A DNA stretch of 64,000 bases, from positions 637,597 to 701,596 of the forward strand of contig NZ_JAAAKV010000002.1 in NCBI RefSeq assembly GCF_009905725.1. Reading direction: 5' to 3'. Under the pieces are notes generated by a model. That model made no database searches and had not been told where the DNA came from. It worked only from the letters and a program-made list of their open reading frames with translations. The stretch comes from Emticicia sp. CRIBPO (GTDB lineage: Bacteria > Bacteroidota > Bacteroidia > Cytophagales > Spirosomataceae). The position numbers and the translations under genes were made by a program. This document shows positions 8,130 to 17,316 of the stretch, piece after piece; position 1 is the stretch's first letter, and every line of letters begins with the position of its first letter.

Positions 8130-9260
8130 TTACAATCTCTGCATCAATTTTTTAACCATTACGGCCTTCCATTCATAAAAATCGCCTTCAAGGATATGCT
8201 TGCGGGCCTCACCGACCAGCCACAGATAGAACCTGAGGTTATGGATGCTGGCGATCTGGGCGGCCAGCAATTCCTGGCATTTGACCAGGTGCTTTAAATA
8301 AGCTTTGGTATAAAAGGTGCTTACATAACCACCCAGCTCCTCATCTATAGGACTGAAGTCGTCTTCCCACTTTTTATTCTTTATATTGATGATGCCTTGT
8401 GTTGTAAACAGCATGCCGTTCCTGGCATTCCTGGTCGGCATCACACAGTCAAACATGTCGGTTCCCAGGGCTATCCCTTCAAGAATATTTTCGGGAGTGC
8501 CTACGCCCATAAGATATCTCGGTTTTGACTCGGGCAAAATGTTGTTCACCACTTCCAGCATGGCATACATGTCTTCGGCAGGCTCCCCTACCGACAGTCC
8601 GCCGATGGCATTACCCGGCTGATCCTGTGCGGCAATAAATTCGGCCGACTGAATCCTGAGGTCTTTATAAGTACTTCCCTGCACAATCGGGAAAAGAGCC
8701 TGGGAATAACCGTATCTTCCTTCGGTTTCTCCGAATCTTTTGATACACCTCTTCAGCCAGCGGTGTGTCAGGTGCATTGATTTTTCTGCGTAATTATAGT
8801 CCGAAGGATAAGGAGGGCACTCATCAAAAGCCATGATGATGTCTGCTCCGATGACCCTCTGAATGTCCATGACATTTTCAGGTGTGAAAAGGTGCTTGGA
8901 ACCGTCAATATGGGAATTGAACTGAACACCTTCCTCCGAAATTTTCCTGATTTCTTTCATAGAAAACACCTGGTACCCTCCCGAATCGGTGAGAATGGGC
9001 CTTTTCCAGCCGTTAAAACCGTGCAGGCCGCCTGCCTTGCTGAGGATATCAAGCCCTGGCCTGAGGTAGAGATGATAGGTATTTCCTAATATGATCTGTG
9101 CATTAACGTCATTTTCAAGTTCACGCTGGTGAACTGCCTTCACCGTACCGGCAGTACCGACCGGCATAAAGATCGGGGTCAGAATTTCCCCGTGATCGGT
9201 GGTAATTTTGCCTGCTCTGGCCCTGGTTTTGGTATCTTTTTTCTCTAAATCAAATTTCAT
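8130..9260 (-). CDS. tgt: tRNA-guanine transglycosylase
   Basis: A 376-residue enzyme that exchanges guanine 34 in GUN-anticodon tRNAs for the queuosine precursor preQ1. The family motifs are present: ILGNTYHLYLRPG, ILTDSGGYQVFSM, DIIMAFDECPPYP, GGLSVGE, and the C-terminal DCVMPTRNARNGMLF and SIHNLRFYLWL. Length is normal. Odd point: where the enterobacterial enzyme has the zinc-binding CxCxxC before the histidine of IHNLR, this protein reads EELGGYVSTFY, so the zinc cysteines are missing; I believe this is common in Bacteroidota. It stands alone, convergent with the permease and divergent from the glycosyltransferase. Confidence 0.95.
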   Translation of the reverse strand: MKFDLEKKDTKTRARAGKITTDHGEILTPIFMPVGTAGTVKAVHQRELENDVNAQIILGNTYHLYLRPGLDILSKAGGLHGFNGWKRPILTDSGGYQVFSMKEIRKISEEGVQFNSHIDGSKHLFTPENVMDIQRVIGADIIMAFDECPPYPSDYNYAEKSMHLTHRWLKRCIKRFGETEGRYGYSQALFPIVQGSTYKDLRIQSAEFIAAQDQPGNAIGGLSVGEPAEDMYAMLEVVNNILPESKPRYLMGVGTPENILEGIALGTDMFDCVMPTRNARNGMLFTTQGIINIKNKKWEDDFSPIDEELGGYVSTFYTKAYLKHLVKCQELLAAQIASIHNLRFYLWLVGEARKHILEGDFYEWKAVMVKKLMQRL

Positions 9261-9348
9261 GCTGCAAATTTCACCCTAACATGTGGCTAATACAAGGAGT
9301 TTTATTAAAAACCTTCGCTGATATTAAGATTTTAAGTAAACGAATACG

Positions 9349-9356
9349 TATTTTTG
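9349..9356 (+). promoter_or_regulatory. Candidate -7 element for the glycosyltransferase gene
   Basis: TATTTTTG matches the Bacteroidota -7 consensus TAnnTTTG and lies 37 bases before the proposed TTG start. No clear -33 TTG at the usual distance was seen. Confidence 0.4.
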
Positions 9357-9393
9357 TACGACTTTGAAGTTTAACTACTAATACTGGCCAAAT

Positions 9394-10599
9394 TTGGAAA
9401 TAATTGTACCTGTCATTTACTTTACGGCGATATCCCTTCAGCTTATCTTTATTTTATTCATATTCACCAAGCTCAACGGACATCACGATTCACCGACCGA
9501 TATTGAAGGACAGCAATTCCCGGGTGTTTCTATAATTATTGCCTCTTTTAACGAGTTGCATAACCTTAAAGAGCTTATTCCGCTCCTCGAAAGTCAGGAC
9601 TATCCTGATCTGGAAATCGTAATTGCAGACGACCGCTCCGAAGACGGCACCTATGACTACCTCCTGACTAATGAGGGCCGGTTCAGTAAAGTGATTTTTG
9701 TCAGGATCAAAGACCTTCCTTCTCATTTCACAGCCAAGAAATATGCAGTGACCATGGGCATCAAGAAATCAAGCAAAGATGTGCTTCTTTTTACGGATGC
9801 TGACTGCCGCCCTGCCAGCGATCAGTGGGTGAAGCAGATGGTAGCCCAACTGACTGCAGATAAAGATATTGTCTTAGGTTTTTCACCCTATACCTATTTC
9901 CCGGGAAGGCTCAATGCTCTCATTCGTTATGAGACATTCCAGACGGCCCTCCAATACCTTTCTTTTGCACTGGCTAAAATACCTTATATGGGTGTGGGCC
10001 GCAACCTGATGTACCGCAAATCTCTTTTCTGGAGTACCAACGGATTTGCCAAACATGTCGGTCTACTCAGTGGTGACGATGACCTGTTTATCAATGAAGC
10101 CTCACGATCCAATAATGTGGCCGTTTGTATCGGTAAGGACACCCATACAGAATCCATCCCCAAACTGACCTGGGAAGAGTGGTATACCCAAAAAAGAAGA
10201 CACCTTTCTGTAGGTAAAAAATACAAATTCAGGGATAAATTTAACCTCGGCATCCTTTGGTTCGGACAGATCCTTACCTGGTTCGGTCTCATCCCGATGC
10301 TCTTCGTCAATCCCGACTGGTTTATTGCCCCTGAGTGGTCCAGAATCCCCTCTGAACTGCTGAAAGAATACGGACTACGTCACTGGTATCCCTTCAACGA
10401 CTGGATACGCCTGATCCTGGGTATTTTTGTATTCTGGCTGATCGTAAAATGGATCGTGCTCGCAGTAGCCAACAAAAAACTCGGCAAAACCATCAACGCC
10501 TGGAAAATCCCCTATTACGATTTTCTTTACGCCGTTTACCTGCTGATTTTCGGGGTTATCACGGTTTTCTCGAATCCTAAGAAGATTAAGTGGAGGTGA
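9394..10599 (+). CDS. Family 2 glycosyltransferase, membrane-bound
   Basis: A 401-residue membrane glycosyltransferase. An N-terminal helix (IIVPVIYFTAISLQLIFILFIF) is followed by a GT2 (GT-A) catalytic domain: VSIIIASFNELHNL, LEIVIADDRSEDGT and the DxD-type LLFTDADCRPAS; a QKRRHLSVG segment corresponds to the (Q/R)xxRW-like acceptor region. Three helices close the C-terminus. It would transfer a sugar from a nucleotide donor on the cytoplasmic side; acceptor unknown. The start is TTG at 9394 because no ATG exists before the conserved domain. Its TGA stop abuts the stop of the opposing lptG-like gene inside a 14-base palindrome. Confidence 0.85.
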   Translation: MEIIVPVIYFTAISLQLIFILFIFTKLNGHHDSPTDIEGQQFPGVSIIIASFNELHNLKELIPLLESQDYPDLEIVIADDRSEDGTYDYLLTNEGRFSKVIFVRIKDLPSHFTAKKYAVTMGIKKSSKDVLLFTDADCRPASDQWVKQMVAQLTADKDIVLGFSPYTYFPGRLNALIRYETFQTALQYLSFALAKIPYMGVGRNLMYRKSLFWSTNGFAKHVGLLSGDDDLFINEASRSNNVAVCIGKDTHTESIPKLTWEEWYTQKRRHLSVGKKYKFRDKFNLGILWFGQILTWFGLIPMLFVNPDWFIAPEWSRIPSELLKEYGLRHWYPFNDWIRLILGIFVFWLIVKWIVLAVANKKLGKTINAWKIPYYDFLYAVYLLIFGVITVFSNPKKIKWR

Positions 10600-10606
10600 T
10601 CACCTC
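10593..10606. terminator. Palindrome at abutting convergent stop codons
   Basis: GAGGTGATCACCTC is a perfect 14-base palindrome whose centre TGATCA is the TGA stop of the glycosyltransferase joined directly to the stop of the LptF/LptG gene on the other strand. There is no U-tract, so it may only be a compact gene junction, or may contribute to bidirectional termination. Confidence 0.35.
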
Positions 10607-11682
10607 GGTACCGTAAAATACATGATCACCGCGATCGTCGAGAACACAATATTCGGCAGCCAGACTGCGAGTATGGGGTTCATGTTGCCGGACTCTGCGA
10701 TGCCTTTGGACATGATGTAAAAGAGAATGTAGACAAATGCGAGGACAAAGCCAATAGCGATCTGGAATCCGACCCCTCCCCTGGCTTTTCTGGCAGAGAC
10801 AATCAATCCCATCAGGGCCAGGATAATGACGGCAAAGGGTGTGGCGAACCGCTGGTAAAATTCTATCTGGAAAACCGCAATACCCTCTGCTCCCCGGCTT
10901 TCAATCAGCCTGATCTTTTCCCTGAGCTGGGGTATGCTCATGGTTTCCTGTATGGCGTGGTTACTTTCAAAATCGGACGGAAACATATTAAGCGTGGTAT
11001 CCAGGGGCGTGGCGGTGCTGAAAATGAGCTCATCTTTCATGATCCCCAGTTTTCTGACCCGGTAATCATATACCTGCCATTTACGGGTGCTGTCAAGCCA
11101 GACGATCCTCCTTGCAGTCAGTTTTTCTTTCAGCTGGTTGTTCTCAAATTTCTCCAACGTAAAATCGTAGGCAGTCTTGGAATTGTTATCGTAAGTAGAA
11201 AAATACGCATACACATTCGGACTGACGGCCATGTGAAAATCCCTGTCTGAAAAATAGAATTTGTCCTTCACATACTCATTTTCAAATCCGATCCTGACTT
11301 TATTAGCCCTGGGCAGAATCCAGCCTACCATAATAAATGAAAAAACAGCGACTACACTGGCAGCCCAGAAATAGGGCCACATCAACCTTCTGAAACTGGT
11401 ACCGGTGCTCAGGATTGCGATAATCTCTGAGTGACTGGCCAGCTTGGCCGTAAAAAACACCGTAGAAATAAAAATCATCAAAGGGCTGATGTAATTCGCC
11501 CAGTACGGAGCCAGGTTAAGATAGTAAGAAAGGAGGATTTCCCGCATCGGGGCTTTGTTCTGAATAAAATCATCGTTTTTCTCAACGAAATCGATCACCA
11601 TGATCACCAAAACAATGATAAACACCGCAAAGACATAGGTAGTTAAAAACTTCTTAATTAAGTAGCGGTCTATCTTCTTCAT
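10600..11682 (-). CDS. LptF/LptG-family permease (lipopolysaccharide transport)
   Basis: A 360-residue YjgP/YjgQ-type permease: three N-terminal membrane helices (starting MKKIDRYLIKKFLTTYVFAVFI; a polar stretch PYWANYISPLMIFI), a periplasmic beta-jellyroll of about 170 residues, and three C-terminal helices (FATPFAVIILALMGLIVSA onward). LptF and LptG pair in the inner membrane with LptB to extract LPS and pass it to LptC/LptA. Only one paralogue is in this window, so F versus G is not decided. It lies about 125 bases downstream of the DtxR-family gene on the same strand; co-transcription is possible. Confidence 0.9.
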   Translation of the reverse strand: MKKIDRYLIKKFLTTYVFAVFIIVLVIMVIDFVEKNDDFIQNKAPMREILLSYYLNLAPYWANYISPLMIFISTVFFTAKLASHSEIIAILSTGTSFRRLMWPYFWAASVVAVFSFIMVGWILPRANKVRIGFENEYVKDKFYFSDRDFHMAVSPNVYAYFSTYDNNSKTAYDFTLEKFENNQLKEKLTARRIVWLDSTRKWQVYDYRVRKLGIMKDELIFSTATPLDTTLNMFPSDFESNHAIQETMSIPQLREKIRLIESRGAEGIAVFQIEFYQRFATPFAVIILALMGLIVSARKARGGVGFQIAIGFVLAFVYILFYIMSKGIAESGNMNPILAVWLPNIVFSTIAVIMYFTVPR

Positions 11683-11806
11683 CCAACAAGTCCTGAAAAT
11701 TGATTTTTATACCGCAAATTTAAGCTATTGACTTAACTTTTCTTAGCAATTAAGATATTTTAAGGCTCCCGGCACTTCTAAACCGGGTAATAAGATGCTT
11801 TGAAAC

Positions 11807-12487
11807 TTACTTTTTACTCACAAGAATACTGCAGGCCACTTCTTTGCTGATGTGGATAGTGCCGGCTTTGTTGATCTCGATATGAAGGGACTGGTCGTAG
11901 CCGCTTACATCCAGCACCCTAAGTTTGGCTCCCAGATGAAGGCTTAATTTGTCAAGATGTTGTAAGAAAGGAGCCGAATCTTCTGAAACCCCCAGCATTA
12001 CCAGCTCGGTGTTAATGACGGCTTCGGATAACTTAAAGCTCACCTGCGAAGGCATATTCCCTTTTTCGTCGGGAATCGGATCTCCGTGCGGGTCAAATTT
12101 CGGATTCCCCAGGAAATTATCCAGACGCTCGGTAAGCACTTTTGAATCGATGTGTTCCAGCTCTTCCGCTATTTCATGGATCTCATCCCAGCCGAAACCC
12201 AGTTTTTCAACCAGGAAAACCTCCCATAAGCGGTGTTTCCTGATGATCTTAAGGGCAATTGACTTCCCCTCTTCTGTAAGGGTAACCCCCTGGTACTTTT
12301 TATAAAGTATCAGTTCCTTTTCAGAAAGCCTTCGAAGCATGTCACTTACAGAAGCCGCACGGGTCTGGGTTATTTCAGCCAGCTCGTTGGTACTTACCGC
12401 CAGCCCGTTCTTATTCTCACAAAGGTGAAAAATGGCCTTAAGGTAATTTTCTTCTGTAAAAGAGGTCATTTGCTTGTTATTCATCAT
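11807..12487 (-). CDS. DtxR/MntR-family metal-dependent repressor
   Basis: A 226-residue regulator. Residues about 8-65 form the winged helix (FTEENYLKAIFHL; TRAASVSDMLRRLSEKELI), followed by the metal-binding/dimerisation domain (IIRKHRLWEVFLVEKLGF, HEIAEELEHIDS, containing the histidine and glutamate ligands) and a C-terminal FeoA/SH3-like domain (about 150-226). It senses Mn(II) or Fe(II) and represses metal uptake. GGAG sits about ten bases before the ATG at 12487, supporting that start. It is divergent from the NRAMP transporter, with a palindrome between them, which makes control of that transporter very likely. IdeR-like iron sensing is an alternative to MntR. Confidence 0.92.
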   Translation of the reverse strand: MMNNKQMTSFTEENYLKAIFHLCENKNGLAVSTNELAEITQTRAASVSDMLRRLSEKELILYKKYQGVTLTEEGKSIALKIIRKHRLWEVFLVEKLGFGWDEIHEIAEELEHIDSKVLTERLDNFLGNPKFDPHGDPIPDEKGNMPSQVSFKLSEAVINTELVMLGVSEDSAPFLQHLDKLSLHLGAKLRVLDVSGYDQSLHIEINKAGTIHISKEVACSILVSKK

Positions 12488-12537
12488 CCGTCTATCTCCA
12501 AATCCCGTATTGTTTATATGGAACGAGAGAAGGCCTG

Positions 12538-12545
12538 CAAAATTA
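12538..12545 (-). promoter_or_regulatory. Candidate -7 element for the DtxR-family gene
   Basis: On the minus strand this reads TAATTTTG, a TAnnTTTG match about 50 bases before the start codon. The palindromic operator lies 25 bases further upstream, near where the -33 element would be, which fits autoregulation. Confidence 0.4.
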
Positions 12546-12569
12546 AGTTATTCTCTGGAAAAATAAAAA

Positions 12570-12585
12570 TTTAGACTAATCTAAA
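12570..12585. promoter_or_regulatory. Palindromic DtxR/MntR-type operator
   Basis: TTTAGA-CTAA-TCTAAA has perfect 6-base arms and sits between the divergent DtxR-family and NRAMP genes, seven bases upstream of the NRAMP -33 element. Position and symmetry fit a metal-dependent repressor site serving both promoters. Confidence 0.75.
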
Positions 12586-12592
12586 AATTTAT

Positions 12593-12623
12593 TTTGATCG
12601 ACAGGTTTTTTAATTTACATTTG
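12593..12623 (+). promoter_or_regulatory. Promoter of the NRAMP transporter gene
   Basis: TTTG at 12593-12596 and TACATTTG at 12616-12623, spaced by 19 bases, match the Bacteroidota -33/-7 consensus well. Transcription would begin about 12630, giving a short leader before the ATG at 12645. Confidence 0.7.
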
Positions 12624-12644
12624 TCTAATACTTAAGATTTTTAT

Positions 12645-13973
12645 ATGGATAACAATGCTCAAGGCTGGAAAAACAGAATCACAAACCACTCACTTCCTGA
12701 AGTCTACGGCTCGTTAGAAGTCAATGAACATGGCAATTTCTGGAAAAAACTCAGGTCATTTATCGGTCCAGGACTGCTGGTGGCTGTCGGATATATGGAC
12801 CCGGGAAACTGGGCGACGGACATTGAAGGAGGGGCTAAATTCGGTTATACCTTGCTTTGGGTGATCATGGTTTCCAACTTTTTTGCCATGCTTCTGCAGC
12901 ATCTGGCCTTAAAACTGGGCATAGCCACAGGACGTGACCTGGCTCAGGCCTGTAAAGATTCTTACTCCAGAACCACCTCTTTTATCCTGTGGGTACTGGC
13001 TGAAATAGCCATCGCCGCCACCGACCTGGCTGAAGTGATCGGTTCTGCCGTAGCCATCAACCTCCTGTTCGGTATTCCGCTTCCTGTCGGGATCATCATC
13101 ACAGCCATAGATGTTTTATTGATATTGTTTTTACAGTCCAAAGGGTTCAGATACATAGAAATCATTGTAGGAGCTCTTTTGGGGATTATCTTCCTGTGTT
13201 TTGCGTATGAAATCATCATCTCCAGACCTGATATGGTGGCGGTGTCAAAAGGATTGATTCCCAATGCACAGATCATCTCGAATCCTACAATGCTTTATAT
13301 CTCTATCGGGATTCTGGGAGCGACGGTGATGCCGCATAACCTGTACCTCCATTCCAGCATTATCCTGACCCGTAATTTTTCAAAAACCAGCGAAGGAAAA
13401 AAGAATGCCATCAAGTTTGCGACGATTGACTCCACGACCTCATTGTTCCTGGCTTTCTTTATCAATGCCGCGATCCTGATCATGGCAGCCTCTACCTTCC
13501 ACTTCAGCGGCAACCAGGAAGTAGCAGACATCCATGAAGCCTATCACCTCTTAGACCCGATACTGGGGGTTAAATTTGCAGCGTTATTGTTCGCAGTAGC
13601 TCTATTGGCGGCAGGTCAGAACTCTACCCTGACCGGAACACTCGCCGGGCAGATCGTCATGGAAGGATTTCTGAACATCAGGCTTAAACCATGGCTGAGA
13701 AGACTGATCACGCGTCTGATTGCCATTGTACCTGCCTTGGTGGCGGCTCTGTATTTCGGAGACCGGGGGGTGAGCGAGTTACTCGTGTTGAGCCAGGTGA
13801 TACTTTCTTTGCAACTGAGCTTTGCGGTCGTTCCTTTGGTGCTGATCACTTCCAACAAAAAGAAAATGGGAGAATTTGCCAACCCTGCCTGGGTAAAAAA
13901 TCTTTCCTGGGCCGTGGCTTTGCTGATTATCTTCCTGAACGGCTATCTTTTGTTTGATACTTTTACCGGATAA
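12645..13973 (+). CDS. mntH: NRAMP-family Mn(II)/Fe(II) transporter
   Basis: A 442-residue inner-membrane transporter with about eleven helices. The first helix carries the metal-binding DPGN motif (GYMDPGNWATDIEGG, Asp52-Asn55), and the sixth carries GATVMPHNLYLHSS (Met229, His231). These residues coordinate the metal in NRAMP proteins. It imports Mn(II), perhaps Fe(II), driven by protons. The divergent DtxR-family gene, operator and strong promoter indicate repression when metal is plentiful. Length is typical of bacterial MntH. Confidence 0.93.
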   Translation: MDNNAQGWKNRITNHSLPEVYGSLEVNEHGNFWKKLRSFIGPGLLVAVGYMDPGNWATDIEGGAKFGYTLLWVIMVSNFFAMLLQHLALKLGIATGRDLAQACKDSYSRTTSFILWVLAEIAIAATDLAEVIGSAVAINLLFGIPLPVGIIITAIDVLLILFLQSKGFRYIEIIVGALLGIIFLCFAYEIIISRPDMVAVSKGLIPNAQIISNPTMLYISIGILGATVMPHNLYLHSSIILTRNFSKTSEGKKNAIKFATIDSTTSLFLAFFINAAILIMAASTFHFSGNQEVADIHEAYHLLDPILGVKFAALLFAVALLAAGQNSTLTGTLAGQIVMEGFLNIRLKPWLRRLITRLIAIVPALVAALYFGDRGVSELLVLSQVILSLQLSFAVVPLVLITSNKKKMGEFANPAWVKNLSWAVALLIIFLNGYLLFDTFTG

Positions 13974-13982
13974 GTTCAATCT

Positions 13983-14587
13983 TCATTTTTGAAACACCAG
14001 CTTTGTCCAGCATACGTTTTCCTTATGCTTCATGAGGCTGGGCTGATTTTCAAGAAATAACAAGGTCTTTAGTCCTGAATTCTCCGCATTTGCGATGGTT
14101 TGTTTTCCGTCCGTAGGAAAAACACGGGTGCCTACTCCTGCCGGGCCGCTTCTGAGTGTGAGAGCAAAAACACCACCAGGGCTTAATAATTGAGCTATCC
14201 TTGACATGGCCTGATGCTGCTCTTCCCCGTTGAGGTGATGCCAGACTCCCGAAGCAAGGATAAAATCGAACGCCCCATACAGCGACTTAAGTTCCGGCAA
14301 AGCATCACGGAGCCATCTGATATCCAATGTAGCATACAATTCCATTGCTCTTATCCTGAGTGCATCAGCAGGTTCTGCTGCAGTGACATCATGCCCCATT
14401 CCGTAAAACACAGAGGCATCCCGGCCTATTCCTGCACCGGCATCTAATATTCGGCTTGGTTTATGAGGTATAAAAGGCATGAAATCCCGGTGCAAATCTC
14501 TGCAAAGTCAATGGCCAGTGTGGCTTCAGTAAATTTCTGTACAGCACCGGAATATCCCTTGGTTCCTGCTACATTATTTTCTTTCAT
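13983..14587 (-). pseudogene. SAM-dependent methyltransferase, frameshifted
   Basis: The continuous reading frame (13983-14495) begins at a TTG and encodes HRDFMPFIPHKPSRILD, the SAM site LDAGAGIGRDA, DFILASGVWHHL and LSPGGVFALTL, typical of class I methyltransferases. The missing N-terminus is present upstream in another frame: from the ATG at 14587 it reads MKENNVAGTKGYSGAVQKF then TEATLAIDFAEI, as in full-length relatives. The two frames are joined by a -1 type shift near 14495 (an ATTTGCACC context). The ATG at 14587 overlaps the TGA of the upstream AsmA-like gene (ATGA), so it is the original start. Either the gene is broken, or there is a sequencing error, or (less likely) programmed frameshifting. 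Substrate unknown. Confidence 0.8.
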
Positions 14588-17064
14588 TTCTCTATTTCAG
14601 GAATCTCTTCGGTTTCTTTTTTATCCTTCTTCCCGGAAAGAAGCACGGGACGAATCACGACCTTACCTTTTTCATCCCGGGCTTTGAGATAAAAACTCCT
14701 GCCCACACTGTCAGGGTGATAAACTTTGAATTCATAGTTTTCATCCCGTTTTTTCAGGTTGGAAAAAGGTATCTGGATATTGATATCGGTCTTGTTGCCG
14801 AAGCTGTAAACACCATCCACAAAAAGTGTCAGGACATTAGACTCGACCTGCATTTTATTGATCTCAATTTCTTCACCCCTGAGCACAAACTCTCTTTCAA
14901 AAAGGTCAAACCTGACATGTTCGAGGTTTCTGCGTTTAAAAATCAGTTTCTTGATCCTCAAAAACGGCTCAAAGTTAATGATCTGGGCCTGGTTCAGCTT
15001 TATTTTGATCCGACCGCTCATGCTTGAAGGGATCAGCATGACATTGTTGCTCAGCAGCGAATTAAACTGGAAACTGGACGTCAGCTTTCCTTCGATGTTC
15101 TCATGGGTGATGGCGTTCTGCCCGAAATTTTCCAGTGAAGCAAAAACAGACTGTACATCGGCGTTATTCAGATTTCCCCTGAGATACAGCTGAGGGGTTG
15201 ATTTCTGGTTCTGAAAGTTAATTCCCCCGGAGATTTTAACGGACCCTCCACAGGCATTCATGGAGAAATTGTCAAGCACCAGGCTTCCGGCTGTCAGGTT
15301 CATCTTACCTTTCACTCCGGAGGCCACGAGCGACTTGTATTTCAAAGTCTTCGCATCCAGGGTGGCGTCAATCTGTATATGGTCAATGGCATCATCCAGC
15401 AAATCTGACAGTTTGACTTTTGATGGCCTTTTTTTTCTTATTTTCTGTGGGTTATTGTTGATAAACTTACTGATCCAGTTCAGACTCCACTCCGGGATTC
15501 TGACTGCCAGCGAAGCTACCAAGGGCATTTCTTCCTGGTAAAAATGCTGCAGAAAACCGGTCATCTTACCCGAAAGGAAGACTTTGTTCTGCCCGTCAGA
15601 AAAATGTACATCAGGCATACTGACTATTTTCTCATCAAAATGCACATCCCCTTTGATTTTACTGACCGAAACCTTCTGCGGCACATACAACATGGCCAGG
15701 TCGTTAATAGAAACTTTACCTTTGAGTGAACCGTTAAGCCTGCTTTGTTTGTAATTGTAAAAATCTTTAAGCGGCCCTTTGTAATCCATTACCAACCTGA
15801 CCTCTCCTCCCGTAGCCCTGTATCTTTGCGGATCCAGCATACCGTTCAGCGTATTTTTATCGCCCCTCACTTCACAACTCAGCACAGCCTGGGGATCTTT
15901 AAAGTTATTCACCGTCAATTTACCTTTAACAGGAAGTGTTTCAAAAAAACCGCTAATGTCATGGGCGGTCACCATAGAGTTCAAGCTGCCAGGCGGTAAA
16001 AGCGGGTTAGCCTGGTTCGTAAAAATACCATAGGCCTTTGCCCCTTTGATATTACCAAACCGCAAAACATAGGCCAGCGAGTCTGCCCTGAAATCTACAA
16101 AAACCCTCGTAGCTTTCGTCCCGAATTTATTGGCAATATTGACCTTAGCGGTAGCTCTTGCACTTTTACCGAAACGGTCGAGCTGTGTCTGAAGATGTTC
16201 GCTAAGAAGCTCCAATGCCGCCGGAACGCGAATATCCTGACATGAAAACTGCAGGTTCAGGTTTCCCGGAGCAGTTGAAAAATCAATATTTCCGCTGATT
16301 CCGATCACGTCCTTATTGTCTGTTTGTAAATCAGAGGGCTTTATTGTCAGCCGGTTACTTTTGCTGTTATAGCTGAGATGGAGATTCAGGAGGGTATTTT
16401 TATTCCTCAGGAAACTTCCGTGATCTGCCCTGAAAACCATCTTTTTAAACAACACAAAGCCCTCAAGATCATTGTTTACACTTGTATCGCTGCTTGAAAT
16501 GTAGTTGGTCAGCTGCGGGATTACCGCTTCCAGATTCCTGTTGCTGATGGAATCAATGACATTGACTTTAAAATTGGCAAATGTAATCCGCTTGATATTT
16601 TTAAGAAAATCGGTATTCGGAGGGGTTTTGCCACCTCCTGGTGCCTGTTTCTTTTTGGATCCGAACATAGAAAGGTTGGAAAACCCGTCCTTTCTTTTGA
16701 AAATAAAGATCTGACCGTTGTCCAGCTTAATATTCCTGACCACTACCTTTCTTTTGAAAAGCTCCCTGATGTCCAGGGTCACCAAAAGCTGTTCGGCTTT
16801 GATCAGGTCTGTTTTATGCTCCTTAAAGCGGCTATCATGCAGACTGATTCCGTACAACTTAAAAGTAAACCCAACGCCATCGTAAAGCGGGGCAAAATGA
16901 TAGGAAGTCACTTCCAGTTCACCATCAATCTCTTCATTGACAACATCCTGGACCCTTCTGAAAATCTCTTCCTGGTTTTTATAAATCCAAAGGCCCGCCG
17001 CAAGCGTCAGCAAAAGGAAGAAGGCAATTACAATTCCGGCTATTTTTAAGGTTTTACGTAGCAT
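14584..17064 (-). CDS. AsmA-like envelope protein
   Basis: An 826-residue protein with one N-terminal membrane helix (IAGIVIAFFLLLTLAAGLWIY) and a very long periplasmic, beta-rich region. The start segment LEVTSYHFAPLYDGVGFTFKL and the C-terminal part (GKLTSSFQFNSLLSNNVMLI; SGRIKIKLNQAQIINFEPF) match the AsmA/TamB-like superfamily, thought to form hydrophobic grooves that move phospholipids between membranes. The C-terminus is charged (EETEEIPEIEK-like). Its stop codon overlaps the start of the frameshifted methyltransferase, implying an operon. ATG at 17064. Exact role unknown. Confidence 0.8.
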   Translation of the reverse strand: MLRKTLKIAGIVIAFFLLLTLAAGLWIYKNQEEIFRRVQDVVNEEIDGELEVTSYHFAPLYDGVGFTFKLYGISLHDSRFKEHKTDLIKAEQLLVTLDIRELFKRKVVVRNIKLDNGQIFIFKRKDGFSNLSMFGSKKKQAPGGGKTPPNTDFLKNIKRITFANFKVNVIDSISNRNLEAVIPQLTNYISSSDTSVNNDLEGFVLFKKMVFRADHGSFLRNKNTLLNLHLSYNSKSNRLTIKPSDLQTDNKDVIGISGNIDFSTAPGNLNLQFSCQDIRVPAALELLSEHLQTQLDRFGKSARATAKVNIANKFGTKATRVFVDFRADSLAYVLRFGNIKGAKAYGIFTNQANPLLPPGSLNSMVTAHDISGFFETLPVKGKLTVNNFKDPQAVLSCEVRGDKNTLNGMLDPQRYRATGGEVRLVMDYKGPLKDFYNYKQSRLNGSLKGKVSINDLAMLYVPQKVSVSKIKGDVHFDEKIVSMPDVHFSDGQNKVFLSGKMTGFLQHFYQEEMPLVASLAVRIPEWSLNWISKFINNNPQKIRKKRPSKVKLSDLLDDAIDHIQIDATLDAKTLKYKSLVASGVKGKMNLTAGSLVLDNFSMNACGGSVKISGGINFQNQKSTPQLYLRGNLNNADVQSVFASLENFGQNAITHENIEGKLTSSFQFNSLLSNNVMLIPSSMSGRIKIKLNQAQIINFEPFLRIKKLIFKRRNLEHVRFDLFEREFVLRGEEIEINKMQVESNVLTLFVDGVYSFGNKTDINIQIPFSNLKKRDENYEFKVYHPDSVGRSFYLKARDEKGKVVIRPVLLSGKKDKKETEEIPEIEK

Positions 17065-17262
17065 GGCTGTTTATGATAGGTCCAACAGGGTGTTTTATCC
17101 ATTTTCAGGGCACCACTATTGAAGGGTAATTTAATATATAATTTCTACAAAGCCCATGATTTTAAGCAAGATTACGTGTGAGATTGTGCAGAAACTATAA
17201 CAGGTGGATAAAATACTGTTCCACAGACATTTTACCGGGAAATTTCCGGGAAAAATTGCATC

Positions 17263-17289
17263 AAAAAACCCGCTGAGTTTATCAGCGGG
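17263..17289 (-). terminator. metG: Intrinsic terminator after metG
   Basis: Read on the minus strand, CCCGCTGA (17282-17289) pairs with TCAGCGGG (17269-17276) across a 5-base loop and is followed by six T (17263-17268). It lies about 28 bases past the metG stop. Confidence 0.85.
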
Positions 17290-17316
17290 TCTTTCTTCAA
17301 TAATTTACTTCCAGCC

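Noticed and set aside
17084..17220. Inverted TTTTATCCA / TGGATAAAA pair, possibly DnaA boxes or a mini-element
   Set aside because: Only nine perfect bases per arm, 104 bases apart; DnaA-box match is imperfect and there is no other origin feature.
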